The notes below the pieces were generated by a model. That model was not told where the DNA came from. It saw nothing but the letters and a program-made list of their open reading frames with translations, and did no database searches. A stretch of 64,000 bases of DNA, taken from positions 17,047,144 through 17,111,143 of the forward strand of contig OU342634.1 in the NCBI GenBank assembly GCA_910589415.1. Reading direction: 5' to 3'. Shown here one piece after another: positions 1-12,399 of this stretch. This stretch comes from Malachius bipustulatus. Its lineage: Eukaryota > Arthropoda > Insecta > Coleoptera > Melyridae. A program made the position numbers and the translations under genes. Positions within the stretch are counted from its first letter, which is position 1. Every line of letters begins with the position of its first letter.

Positions 1-550
1 GAATTCCAATTTCTTTCTCAAAATGATGACGTCATGTCGGCTTCATTTTCACATAATGTCAATCGTCATGTCACCATATTATTTTTCATATCATTGGCTG
101 AAAAAATCAGGAAACCAAAATTGCAGCACTTATAATTTTTTTTTACATTTTCGAAAAAAGATTTAATATTTTCACCGAATAACGTCAAAATTACGACATA
201 TTGCTTGCCTCGTATTTTTATAACATGCGGTGTAAATATTTTTTTTTTAAAGAAGAATACTTACCTACATTTTTCATTTTTTTTTTAATAAAATTTTGTT
301 TCCTAGACTTTTTTATATCTATTGGCATAAAAAACAATATGGCTGCCATAAGAAAAACTAAAGTTGGCTATAAAAACTTTGGGATCTAGTCGGCTTTGAA
401 ATTTTTTAAATGGATAAATCTGGCCGACATATTATGTGAACCTACAAAAAATAATTCATTTATTTTCGATAATACGAAAGACATTGCTAGACTAGAATAA
501 TCAATTTTTTCAGTTTTTCAGAAATTTTCAGGAACCGATAATCCCTGTAT
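1..550. mobile_element. Partial foldback element cut by the window start
   Basis: The segment near 320-420 (AATATGGCTGCCATAAGAAA, GATCTAGTCGGCTTTGAAA) and the segment to 550 (CCTACAAAAAATAATTCATT, TTTTTCAGTTTTTCAG, ending ATCCCTGTATA) match the right arms of the elements at 5.9-7.6 and 33.9-34.9 kb. The opposite arm begins at 70-130 (CACCATATTATTTTTCAT, AAAATCAGGAAACC) and must extend left of base 1. Confidence 0.65.
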
Positions 551-2970
551 ACCTACATGTATCATAAAAATATTAAAAACTAATATTTTAAAAACCGCAA
601 ATACGAACAATATCAACGATACCCCAAAACAAAAAGCCATTATTTGACTCAAAAACTTATGAAGATTTCTATTTACTTCCATTCTTATATTGTATTAACT
701 TTCGCTTCGTTGATTATCCGGATTGAAAATCCTGACGCCTAGTTACACCCAACACGAAAAAATTTATTTTCTACAGGCGAACAAACAACAGCTCCATAGG
801 AAATTTATTATTCCATTTCTTATTTTCATTTCACGTCCAATAATATCGTCCATTCTGTCACTCTACGATCATATCAGGTGATGTTTCTTCTGGGTCTTCA
901 AGAAATAAGGGTCCAAATATCACACCTAATAGAATGAAATAACCCTCTTCTTCGACCTGTGCGTGTGCACTCGCACTGGGTTAACTCAGTTTCGAAGCAC
1001 CCCAGGGGCACAACATCGGAATTGAGGGAAATGCGGGAAACATGGCAATGCAAAAGGGATAAGGGATAGGAAAAGACGCGCCAAGCCATTCGGACATCGA
1101 CCTTCAACTAGGGACAATTCAATGAAGGCTAGCATAGCAACCGTAGCGAAGACGAGCGCGGTTTATTTACCCGAAACACTTCTGTATATTGCGGGAGATA
1201 GGTTTATACAATAACCGCAGGAATTTCCTCATTTCCACTTGACGAGAATGTCTTTAGTGAATTCACTTGTGGTAATGCAACTTGAATACCTTCCAAAGTG
1301 CATTGCTTCAGTTTCTAGTTCTCATAAACTCATAATGAGTTGCGAAATTTCTGCACAAATAACTGTGGTCACTGAGATTCAGCTTCATTTAGCTCCTAAA
1401 TTTTAAATAATCGTAATAAAAGACTACCGTTTCATAATAATAGGAAGATAAAAATGAAAAATAGAATAAGTTCAAAAAGAAATAAACGTCACTTATTTGA
1501 AAGAGGTTCGCTGCATAAAATCTTTGAGCAGCTGAAAAATTCTAGTTTGTCTCAAAATGCGGGAGTTAGAAATTCAGATAAAGCGCGTCGAAATTTACCT
1601 CGAATATTGATGTCATAGAGACTGTAAGAAAAAAATTGTCAACAACTTGTTTTGAGCTAGGCAGAAAGATCAAGACACATTTCTTAGAACAAATCCAATT
1701 TTTTTCACAATCTCCTTTTTTGTCACAAAGAAACTATATAGCTCTAGCTTCATGCCTCCCAAATCCATGCCTCCATAACTCCATTGGTTTATTCTCCACG
1801 TATATTTTATCTTATCTAGTTACAAATGAACTTCTGTGAATTGATGAGAACAATAATTATTACCAATACCTAAGTTAGAAAAATGAGGATCGTTCAAGTT
1901 TTCAAATATAATAGAAGCTCTATAAGATCCCATTTGCGGTGGATGCTTAGGATTCAACGTGAACTTACAGGGAGCTTTCTAGCATCAGAATTCTCCGTGG
2001 ATTTCCCATCATGTATTTTGTCACCATTCATGAATGCGAAGAAGACAATGACATCCGCCAAGATCCTTCCATGATTCAACACTTGGTTATAACGCAAGAA
2101 TTCCCGTGTATCCTGTATTATGAATGTACCCACTCCAGGGGAATAAGCAGGATGCGGGCTAGCTCCAGACTCGACAACGAAGGACCCCTTCAGACGCGGA
2201 GCCTTTTATTCCGGACACGTTCGTCATTTGGCGTCAGTGTCCCCCATCCCTCTCGGGTTTCCCCCGTTACGCTCGTCTGCCGCAACAGTGGCCAGCCACT
2301 CTGCCAGGATTCTACAACGTTGTCGAGATCGACCGGAAATACTTGGCAACTTAAAATTTCATTCTCTAGTACCTAGGGTACCGGAAATTTTAGCAACGAA
2401 ATTAAGTGTATGCTTCTTCGTAATAGCATCTTGAAGTCAAATGTTATTTCAATGAAACCGCAATATTATTCAAGAATTCTTAAAAAGCACTCGAAAAGAC
2501 GAGAAAATTTACAAACATATTTCATCGTCGCAATCAGATAGGAAAATGCTAAAAAATTAAAAGCTAGTCTGCTTTCTATAGACTTTATTCTCTGCTTTAG
2601 TTTTAGATTGTAGACGATCACTTAATGAAATTGTACGGTTTTCAACTTTATCTAAAAAAAATTGTTTTAAAACAAATCGTGAATCTCGAAAAGAAAACGC
2701 AAATTCTTGAATGAAAACTCATTACTAGTAGGTATACAATAACATACTTTCTTGTAACTTTCCTGAGCCTTTCACTCTTCTAAATTAAACTTGTTAAGGC
2801 AAAAACCCTGCTAGTAGGGGTTGGAATAAATGAGTTCTTTTTGGAAAGAATTCTAGAACTTTACTCAGGTTAAACTTTTTTCTGCAATTAATTTATTAAA
2901 CGGGTCTCAAATCCCAATAAATGCTCGACTTCGGTTATGAACGTATAAACATTATCTAGATCTGTCTTAT
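551..2970. other. Intergenic; no supported gene
   Basis: AT-rich except for a GC-richer stretch around 2120-2400 in which two overlapping + strand frames are open (121 and 68 codons). They have no recognisable domain or splice context and I do not call them genes. Confidence 0.6.
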
Positions 2971-3728
2971 TATACAGGGTGTCCCAAGATTTCTTTATCA
3001 AGGGATATCCGCGTTATTTTAAAAAATAAACAAATGAAATTCGGGAAATTTCAACCATACCCCTAAGGCTTTGCAGCTGCACCCTCAATGCCCCTTTACG
3101 CCTTTCCACCCCTAAGTAATCATCCCCTACTTTTTTTTTTCAAATGACACCCCCATATTTTTTTTGCTCGACAGGATTGTTGACTTCTTTCTGAATACAA
3201 TGTCACACGATTTTTTTAAATCGGGACATATCTAGCACGCTAAAAACAATATAATATCATAACAAACGAGGGTTGTCAAGGAATAACAATTAACATTTAA
3301 TATGACATTAAAATCACAGAAGCAATTATTATTAATAACACCTAATCCAGTAACACCGGTATTACTAGTTAAGGTGGTTGGAGGAAACATTAACACAAAA
3401 AACAAGCAATTGCAACTCCTTGCCGATCCTCGTTTGTTATGATATTCTATTGTTTTCGGCGTGCTAGATATGTCTCGATTTGAAAAAATCGTATGACATT
3501 GTATTCAAAAAGAAGTCAAAAATCCTGCCGAGCAAAAAAAATATGGGGGAGTCATTTGAAAAAAAAAAGTAAGGGATGATTACTTAGGGGTGGAAAGGCG
3601 CAAAGGGGCATTGAGGGTGCAGCTGCAAAGCCTTAGGGGTATGGTTGAAATTTCCCGAATTTCATTTGTTTATTTTTTGAAATAACGTGGATATCCCTTG
3701 ATAAAGAAATCTTGGGACACCCTGTATA
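2971..3728. mobile_element. Foldback/long-TIR element, about 300-bp arms
   Basis: The left arm 2973-3271 (CAGGGTGTCCCAAGATTTCT..) and the right arm 3428-3726 are near-perfect reverse complements across their full length. A 156-bp spacer separates them. The outermost ends are flanked by TATA on both sides (2971-2974 and 3725-3728). No coding sequence is present. Confidence 0.9.
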
Positions 3729-4033
3729 CCCGGAAACCACTTTATTTCAGACTTCTTTCGAGTATCGAACCGCATCACTTTGGAGTAGTCTTCCAAGAGC
3801 TGTGTTTCCCGAGGAATACAACCTGCAACAATTCAAGTTCAGCGTGAATCGATTATCTCCGCTCATGCACCGCTCCCAGAGCGTCATAGGGATTACCATT
3901 CAGTGAATAAAAGCGTTGAATAAAAAAATACCCAAATTCGGCACCTATACGATTATGGTTCAATATCTGAATGATAAGAGTAATGTAAGGGAGTTTACCG
4001 ATGAGAGTGCGGATTAAAACAAGGGGAACTATA

Positions 4034-4459
4034 TACAGCTCAGTTTATCTGGAGATATGGAAATATTTCAAAAACTACGCATCAGATCAAAAAAAGTGGG
4101 TATTGAAATTTGTTCGCCTGGAAAGGGGACATCCAATGATACTAAACTCCACCAACCTATCCCCACCTCCTACGGGTGGGGGGCAGCAACTTTGACAACT
4201 TTGAAATCTTAAATGAGAACCCACGATTTTATTGCAGATTTGGATTAAAATACGTAGGAAATTGCTGCCCCCCCCTCCACTATGCAAGTGGAGCGGGGGG
4301 TAAATTTAAAACCTGCATGATTTGACTGAAATTAGTTGATTACAGCAGTGGGGGTAGGTTGGTCGAGTTTAGTATCATTAGATGTCTATACCCACTTTTT
4401 TGATGCGATGCCTAGTTTTTGACATATTTTAATGTCTTCAGATAAAATGGACACCCTTA
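4034..4459. mobile_element. Foldback element with CAGnnTnTCC-type ends and G/C-rich centre
   Basis: The left segment 4034-4165 contains TTTCAAAAACTACGCATCAG, AAAAAAGTGGGTAT and AATGATACTAAACTC. It pairs with the right segment 4350-4459, which carries the reverse complements and ends GGACACCCTTA. The centre has its own inverted G/C-rich parts (CCCCACCTCC..GGGTGGGGGG and CCCCCCCTCCAC..GTGGAGCGGGGGG). Arms are diverged. Short reading frames on both strands here are products of the repeat. Confidence 0.7.
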
Positions 4460-5923
4460 TAACGTTCAAAAATGCTGATGACCTGTGGTTGTTGAAAACT
4501 GAAGTCTATTAATTAGGTCTGTTAACAAACAGAGTATTCGGTAGGCTGGAAAAGATACATACTCAACCCCTTACATTAATCTAAAGTACCCTGATAAATA
4601 TTACAAAAACTGTTCGAAAGCTGAATTAGGTAATTAAATATTTAGGAAACTAATGGAAACTTTCAGGAATAAAACATGTCTGGAACGTTGTTAGGAAGAT
4701 TTTGAAAGGTATTTTGATCAGACGTAGTCTTCCTTTGCTTTAGGATATTTTCGTTAAATTTCTGGCTTATGAACCGTGATATGCTCTATAATACAGTATA
4801 GTCAAGAAAACAGGTGCCGGGAGAATATTATAGCGACAAAAATTGTCGCCCATAGCCGTAGGGTCTAGAAACTGTTTCGAGGCGGATTATTCTAACACGT
4901 CACTTTAAAAAATTGTAATTCTCTCCTAAACCCTAAACTAATAATTTGCATTGCTGATGATAATATAAAACTTAAAACTGCCTTCTGCAAAGAGAATAAT
5001 AAAAAGCCTGGCAACGTCTTAAAATAGTTAGTCATGGGAAAACTCAGGCGCAGAAGAGGGATGCATCTTGAAAATGAGACGCGTCAGCTTGCAACCTAAC
5101 TAAGATGAAGACGATCTATTACAACAACAGCCCTGCGAAGCAGCCCTTCAGCAATGCCCTACAACAAAGCTCTCAGCTCGCTATTTGCGCGAATGTTACT
5201 GTTAGCGAACTAACAGGACGTGACATTTGAACGCCTGATACTAATACGGTTTTACGGTTTTGTTTATTTCGGAATTGGGGATGGATATAACACTCGCGAT
5301 GATTGGACGTGTGAAGTCGGCCATTACGATCCTAAACTACACAAAAGGGAAAGAAAACTGATACGTGAATCGGTACGGAACAACAAACCGTATCAGCAGA
5401 AGTGGTACTAATAATAATCCCTGTATTGTTTCATTTCAAAAGCGGATAAAAAAAAACTCGTTCAATAATGTATTAGTCATTGTCGGTTGCATATGTCTAT
5501 ATACATTTCATTTATTGAAAATGGAATGGAGTGTGTAGATTTCAAAAGCTTGTAACTTTTTATTCCTATTTTTAGTATACCCCAAATCCAGCTCATTGAT
5601 GTAAATTTGATCAGAAAAATAATCATACATAAAAAAATGACCGAAGAAACATGAAGAAAAATTTTATACACTATAGTTTTCTGTTCCATTGGTTTTTTTT
5701 TTTAATAATTGCCTCTATTTGTTGTTCTTTTTAATCATATTTGAGATCGTATAAAGATTTATTCTCAAATCAAATAACTCTCATATTTTTTTTTTATAAT
5801 TTGAAACCAAAAATCTCTAATAAACTTAGTCATGTTCTTTCTCAACAGTGAAGTACCTAATTCTTTTACAATCAATAATAATTACCGCATTTGGATGTCA
5901 TAAATATAAGGTAATCATCTTAT
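4460..5923. other. Intergenic; nothing recognised
   Basis: AT-rich DNA with only short frames. A 63-codon frame at 5220-5411 has no support. Confidence 0.6.
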
Positions 5924-7605
5924 ACAGTGCATTTATTTTAAGTGTTGCCATAGGGAATAGCATGTAAAAAAATACACCCTATGTTAACTTATGTTGTCTT
6001 GTACTTTGGAAGTCGTTTTTAATTTTCAATAATAGTACATGTCATCTACTTTACAATACGACCTTTCAGAAAAGCCTGTCATTGTTCAATTTTATGATAC
6101 AGGCTGTCCCATTGAGGTGAAAAAACTGCAAGAAACGGTAAGAGATACGAAGTCGGTTAAATTATAAAAAAGTTGCGCTGTTTTAAGACGAGTATTTGGC
6201 AATTTTTTTTTCTCAATATTCCCAGAATTTCCTGAAATATCCTGAAAAAACTTGAAACATGCAGATTTATTATTTTAGCCATATCTTCTTTATTATTTAA
6301 AAAAAAATATTATTTTTTTTGTAGGTTTACATAAGCCGTAATGAGCTACTTATTTGACGTTTCAAAAATTTCCAAAGCCGACTAGATCTTGGGATTTCCA
6401 AAGTCAACTTTGGTTTTTCTTATTACCGCCATATTGTTTTTCATGCCATTCGCTATAGAAAAAATCAAGGAAACAAAAAATCCATTACATTGCAAATAAA
6501 TTTGAAAAAAATTTATTCTTCTTTTCCAAAAATAAAGAAAATTTTTTTTACCGAATGTCAAAAAGTGCATTTTTTAAGTGTTGCCATAGGTATAATATGT
6601 AAAAAATTACACCCTATATTAACTTATGTTGTACCCATTGTAATTTAGAAATCGTTTTAAATTTTCAACAATAGTACCTACCTACATGCATGTCATGTAG
6701 GTACTTTACGATAAACCTGTCAAAAACCTTTATCAAAAACCTGTCCTTTTTAAATTTTAATATTTGTCCTCAATTGAATTATTAAACTTTAATAAAGGAG
6801 TCAGAATAAACAAAACAAAGTGAGTTAAAATTATTAATTTATTAGAGAACATGTGAACATTTTTTATTCATAAATAAAAAAAAACAATAAAACCCAAATA
6901 ACTAAATTACAATGGTTACAACATAAGTTAATATAGGGTATAACCTATGGCTACACTTAAAAAATGCACTTTTTGACATTCGATAAAAAAAAAAATTCTT
7001 TATTTTTGAAAAAGAAGAAATTTTTTTCAAATTTATTTGCAATGTGATGGATTTTTTGTTTCCTTGATTTTTTCTATAGCGAATGGCATGAAAAACAATA
7101 TGGCGGTAAGAAAAACCAAAGTTGACTTTGGAAATCCCAAGATCTAGTTGGCTTTGGAAATTTTTGAAACGTCAAATAAGTAGCTCATTATGGCTTATGT
7201 AAACCTACAAAAAAAATAATATTTTTTTTTAATAATAAAGAAGATATGGCTAAAATAATAAATTTGCATGTTTCAAGTTTTTTCAGGATATTTCAGGAAA
7301 TTCTGGGAATATTGAGAAAAAAAAAATTGCCAAATACTCGTCTCAAAACAGCGCAACTTTTTTGTAATTCAGCCGACTTCGTATCTCTTACCGTTTCTTA
7401 CAGTTTTTTCACCTCAATGGGACAGCCTGTATCATAAAATTGAACAATGACCGGCTTTTCTGAAAGGTCGTATTGTAAAGTAGATGACATGTACTATTAT
7501 TGAAAATTAAAAACGACTTCCAGAGTACAAGACAACATAAGTTAACATAGGGTGTATTTTTTTACATGCTATTCCCTATGGCAACACTTAAAATAAATGC
7601 ACTGT
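5924..7605. mobile_element. Large nested palindrome: one foldback unit inside another
   Basis: The outer ends are ACAGTGCATTTATTTTAAG at 5924 and its complement ending at 7605. Within them an inner foldback, TACAGGCTGTCCCATTGAGG (6098), pairs with its complement ending at 7432. The outer-arm sequence recurs inside the inner unit (AAGTGTTGCCATAGG..ACACCCTAT near 6577 and inverted near 6940), so this motif occurs four times. The loop is about 6770-6910. Arms pair over nearly 850 bp with few differences. Confidence 0.88.
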
Positions 7606-8300
7606 TAATATTTTGAAAACATGGTACCTTCAGGGGCAAGTTAAAAATTGTCTTTTCAGATAAAATAAAGCATAAATACTGATGAAGTAATCTGCCAAAT
7701 TCAATTTCTCCAGATTTTTTAATTTTCTACAATGTTACTTGAAAAGCGAAGTTTCAAATGATTACGATCACGAGTGAAAATATGTTTTTATTCTTGTAAA
7801 ACCCATCAAAAATATTTCTTTCTCTTCTAAGCACCTAATTAGCACTAAATCTTGCTAATAAATAATCAAAAATATGCTAAATTAGAGAATAAAAACAAAA
7901 TTTTGATTCAAACGAAGATAACTAAAACTAAATTAAAGAAATAAATACCTACTATTCTGCATATTTACTACAAAATATGGAAATAGATGCAGATATCCAT
8001 ATACATATCTATCTCTACGTATAGTATATGACGGCAGAGGCTTCGATGGAAAAGAAGGTCAATTCTGCTGACAAGATTTGTCATGAAATCTGTATATGCA
8101 AGAAAATTCAAATTTAGCCTTCCTACTACTGAAATAACTCAATCGAAAACATAATATCATGCATGATGAGAAAAGTTGACTCTAATATTGCTTTAAGGCT
8201 TCATTAGGTATCAAATACCTTGAATATAAAATCTTTTTCCGTGCCATTCAATCATGAAAATTGTATACTTTAGTTGGACACAAATATGCTTCATTTTAGG

Positions 8301-8327
8301 CACGGTGTAAGATATCTTTACATCGTG
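8301..8327. repeat. Short palindrome CACGGTGTAAGATATC.., copy 1
   Basis: A 27-bp near-perfect palindrome centred on AAGATATCTT. The same palindrome recurs at 27579-27603. It looks like two fused terminal inverted repeats of a MITE. Confidence 0.55.
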
Positions 8328-8498
8328 ATTTTAGGTGACACATAGAATATTTTCGTCGCAAATCGCACAGACTGTGTTCCTTAATATACTGTCAATGTTA
8401 CGACGATAATAATTGGACATTGACTGGTAAAGGCCAGACAATAACGATAATAGCCAAAAACGGTTGTAGAATGTTGATAATCAATATTATTGAAACTA

Positions 8499-8545
8499 TA
8501 GGGTGTTCGAAAACGCATCCGTTTTGGAGTAGGCCCTGACAAAAA
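8499..8545 (+). repeat. Dispersed repeat end, copy 1
   Basis: AGGGTGTTCGAAAACG then ATCCGTTTTGGAGTAGGCCC and TGACA. An inverted, diverged copy lies at 29916-29970. Confidence 0.5.
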
Positions 8546-9299
8546 GAGGTTTGTCTTAGCTTAATCCACTCTTTACAACTGATCGCTCTTGATTTTTTTA
8601 GGTTTGGTCAATTGTCTAAACATTCAAGGTCAAAACAACATAAAATAATCACTCACTTTAGCGACATTTTTATAAAACACATAAATAAAATCAACAATCA
8701 ATTCATTTAAGGATTCTCCTGGAAAAACACGATTTCTCGCACTCCACTAAAGGCACTCTGTAATTGCTCGGATATCGGATAACTGCTAGGGTATATCGGT
8801 ATATTAAGACAGATCGTCGATCTTCTCAGATCTCTTTCACTAAATCGGATGCTTCGGAACTTTTCAAAATAACAAATTCTTGTTCGGTAACTCTGGGAAC
8901 TGATCTACATGATATTCGAAGCCATGCTGAACCTACAAAAACGTCTTGGTTAAAACTGTAAGTTTTGGGACGTAATAAAACAAAATTTACCTGCCAGGGA
9001 TGTTTTTGGGTAGGTATACTTTCACTGCTATATCACTGGATAAGGACAAAAGCTCAGACAAAAGTGAGTACCTTTTCTAAGAAACTTGTAATAACAGGTT
9101 CCAAAAGAAATACAAGCACTGAGTTTAGTAATTTAGAATTACTAATAATTACTAATTACTAAAGAATTACTAGTTACTAAGAGTTATCTGCATTTAACGT
9201 GTGTTGACGTACTGCATTTTATAAAATAATTGACAATAATTTCAAAAAAACGGCGGGGGTCTTGACTTAACCATCCGGACTGCATGGATGAGGCACCAC

Positions 9300-9334
9300 T
9301 ATAAAAACCACCCCAATCTCAAGGTAGCTCAGTC
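9300..9334 (+). promoter_or_regulatory. Candidate TATA-initiator core promoter
   Basis: TATAAAAA starts at 9300 and TCAGTC follows with its A at 9331, 31 bp downstream. This is ideal spacing for an arthropod TATA/Inr promoter. It sits at the start of a GC-richer block. Chance occurrence or a promoter inside a mobile element cannot be excluded. Confidence 0.35.
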
Positions 9335-9432
9335 TCAACGGCAAACATAACCTCGGGACACCCCATTGTATTGAGCCTTACTCCTTGCACGCGGGCTCTG
9401 CGGGGAGTGGACCAACTTTTCCCAGCCAATCC

Positions 9433-9597
9433 ATGGAGTGTGTAAAGCAAATAATCTCCCCTGAGAAAAAGGAAGACGAACCAGGAAGAAGAACCAGATT
9501 ACAAACCTTGGGGAGAGACTTTCTCACGCCGGAGGACCTGAATACATTAACAACATTCAAGATAGTCAGCTTCCTTAAAGATGCTGAATTGGGTTAA
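9433..9597 (+). CDS. Small hypothetical ORF (54 aa), possibly the C-terminal end of a retroelement protein
   Basis: The ATG at 9433 opens MECVKQIISPEKKEDEPGRR. The frame continues through LGRDFLTPEDLNTL and ends SFLKDAELG at TAA 9595-9597. The frame is open upstream of the ATG to at least 9385. The 'FLTPEDL..' and 'SFLKDAG'-like ending resembles the C-terminal tails of RNase H-bearing non-LTR ORF2 proteins. The following sequence (CACAATAGACCTACGGTCTC, GGTGGAGG, CACAATGGCCCACTC) would then be a 3'UTR. Alternatively it is a short ORF downstream of the TATA/Inr at 9300. No signal peptide or known domain is seen. Confidence 0.3.
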   Translation: MECVKQIISPEKKEDEPGRRTRLQTLGRDFLTPEDLNTLTTFKIVSFLKDAELG

Positions 9598-10077
9598 TGT
9601 AGCACCAGCACGACTAGATGTGAGCCACAATAGACCTACGGTCTCGGTGGAGGTGTCACAATGGCCCACTCACGATTAATCTGAATCTAATACAATCTAA
9701 CTTGGCTGGGCGTTACCGGCATTGTCCGCCCAATAACGTCATTAGCCAGATTATCGTGTTTGTTCGTAAGATCAATTTCTCTTAATGCCCAGAATCTAGT
9801 CCCTTGAAAATAAAATAAATGGGAACACATTTTCATGTGAACTTTCAGTCAGTCAATAAATAGGTCAAGCAAACAGCCTCCTGGAAATAACAAATCTTTC
9901 GTTGTAGAAGAAAAAGATTTTTATGTCCGTATTCTTAAAGAAAATGTTTCAAATTAATTCCGGAATCTATAATATCGGTCTCATACTAATGCGTATAAAC
10001 TGTATTATCTCCATCCCATATAATATGTATTTATTAATCATTTTCGAGCTATATTCAGGCCGTAAAGCTTTGGGAAT

Positions 10078-10602
10078 ATGGGCAATAATTTCTTGTATGA
10101 GAGAATAATACAAAGCAAGTTTAATAAATGTATTCTATTTTTAAAAGCTCAACCTAAAATAGGAGTACTTCTTCCTTTCAGAAACGCAAATCAGTTGCGC
10201 CAAGTCATAATGGATCATCATCTATCTCATCTTGTTGGTGTCAAAGGTTTTTTACTCCTTCCAAACAAAGTCGTAAAGTTGATGAATGCGATATTATTGA
10301 CGTGGAGCCATATTGCATCCGCCATTCAGTCCTATCACATTCGATGCACGTATTCCGCCGAATTTTTATGCACCCTCATCATCTCCCTTTTCCCGACTTT
10401 GTCAGATCCTGTCAGAGTCGGGAGTTTCCGAGTTACACGTGTAACGGGGAAACACGGCGTGTCATCAACCCTGCTGGTCCTATGCTTTCGGTCTAAGACT
10501 ATTAAATGTCTCCAAATTAATAGACAGCCCCCAGCACTAACCCCTATCGGGATATCAATGGCAATACAACCCCAAACGCTCTATGATTTATGCATTGGCT
10601 GA
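10078..10602 (+). CDS. Hypothetical 174-codon ORF, unrecognised
   Basis: This is the longest single ATG-initiated frame in the window (MGNNFLYERI.. to ..TLYDLCIG, TGA). I recognise no family, domain, signal peptide or repeat. Composition is mixed, and the second half lies in locally GC-richer DNA that also leaves another frame open at 10302-10496, which weakens the coding claim. No splice context or promoter supports it. More likely fortuitous or an old element fragment. Confidence 0.12.
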   Translation: MGNNFLYERIIQSKFNKCILFLKAQPKIGVLLPFRNANQLRQVIMDHHLSHLVGVKGFLLLPNKVVKLMNAILLTWSHIASAIQSYHIRCTYSAEFLCTLIISLFPTLSDPVRVGSFRVTRVTGKHGVSSTLLVLCFRSKTIKCLQINRQPPALTPIGISMAIQPQTLYDLCIG

Positions 10603-12399
10603 TCTAGCAAGGAGTTGCTGTTGCGGTCAACCACCGCCAGGCTGAGGGAAGTTCGCCGTGCTTTGATCAGTTTGTCTGTTTGCCAAACTGAATTAGAGCA
10701 GGGTGGAATGAAGTGAGGACATTGACGTAGTTACTTTCATGCAAATGGGCTGAGAATCTCATTAGACCGTATTCAAACTATAGAAGACAGGAAACCGGCG
10801 GATCAATACGCCTATTTTACCATTACAATGCAAGTACTTACAGTGGGTATGTATACCTACTTCTTATCTTCTATCTCTGTTTCAAATCACTAAACAGTAG
10901 GTAGGTAGTTATATTATATTGCATGGTTGAGTGAAACTTTTTATTTATAGTACTTACTTATTTATACCTAGTACTTTATATACCTACTTACTTAAAAGTA
11001 AAAAATTGTAAGTACCTTAATTTTAGATGTATTTTAAACCGTTGTGCGTCGTCTAAATGCTAAATCCTGGGAGTCGAATATGAACGACAAACAATAAAGC
11101 AAGGGCACGAAATTAAGAGACTTTTAAATTAATAGCTTCTCGCAATACCTTAATTAATGAGAAAAAATTACCTTCAATTTACTTACTTTCTCCTTATTCT
11201 CATTTATATAGGAAATGCCTCGGTCAACAAACCGTTACTCTGCGCTCCTCTGCTTTGTACGTATTATGGACTTAATTTTTTTTTCGAAGAAATCTAATTT
11301 AGAAATTTTTTATACGCTAAAGCTTGTCTGACGAGTTTTTAGATACTTTTCATTGTAACATTCTTTCATTATTACATTTGACAGCTTCTGATGTTTCATG
11401 TTCCAGGATCATAGCTTTATGGCAGCAGAATAATGAGAAACTTTTGCTTTGATGCCCTTCGAAAACCAGAAAATGCCAAATTTATTCAAGGGTACTAGTA
11501 TAACAATGGGCAAGGGATTAAGCAGAAGAACGACAGCTGATACATTGAATTCATTTGAAGAGATACATCTAGACCTGAACCAAACCGTTATCGTTGTTTA
11601 TTTTCCTTAAGTATAACAGTGTGAGGAAATGAAAATGAGTTAGGAGGAGGCTTTAAAACTATAAAATGAAAGTTTTTATTAATAGTTAATTTTTTAACCC
11701 TGCCTACAACGTTTCCATTGCCACTTTTTTATTGAAAAGGAACATTATTACGCTCTGGGGGCGTTGTATGGTGGTACGGGGTGTAACGAACTGAACCTGA
11801 TAGGGATGAGCTATTGCAGCTCGACGTGCATTTCCGACTGGCCTTGTTCTAGGAGGGATTAAACGGGCCACGACTTTTGAACACTTGCCATAAAAATATC
11901 TATAAAAATGATCAGGTCAGCTACTTTTCTCCGATGCTCAAGACTATCTAAATTTTTTGTCACATCCGGGTCCCCTAACATGTGAATAACTCTTTTCTGA
12001 ATGGAGTCAATATCTCAGCGTATGTTAAGGAGCTGAGTTCCAAACATGTGAGCAGTACTCCAAGGCGAATGTCGGATTTAAGCCTTGTATAAGAGAAAGA
12101 AGCTCTTGGTGTTGTAACGAAGTCGCGTATTTTCGACTTCGTTTTTCATTAGGTAACATTCAAGAAATTTAAATTCATCCAAAATGCAATAGTTAATTAT
12201 CAAAGTCATATTATTCCAATCAAGTTTCGTGAAATAATCTATTTTCCATCTTCATTTTCATCGTAGGTAATAATAATGAAAATGTAATTTTTATGAAAAG
12301 CCGAAGAGTAATTATTATAATTTTAATAAATAGCATAAATCCGCGAGCCGGCGACACGAATTTTATTTTCATGAAAGTTTTGAGATTTTTTATACACGG
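10603..12399. other. Intergenic; nothing recognised
   Basis: Includes TAGGTA/TACCTA-rich sequence around 10850-11030. No credible frame is seen. Confidence 0.6.

Larger units (their letters stand above)
7606..9299. other. Intergenic; only short repeats
   Basis: Contains the 27-bp palindrome at 8301 and a dispersed repeat end at 8499. No coding region is supported. Confidence 0.6.

Noticed and set aside
2011..2376. 121-codon + strand frame
   Set aside because: GC-richer stretch leaves two overlapping frames open; no domain, splice sites or promoter recognised.
10850..11030. Clustered TAGGTA/TACCTA motifs as a satellite
   Set aside because: Irregular spacing and no repeating unit; common simple sequence in insect genomes.
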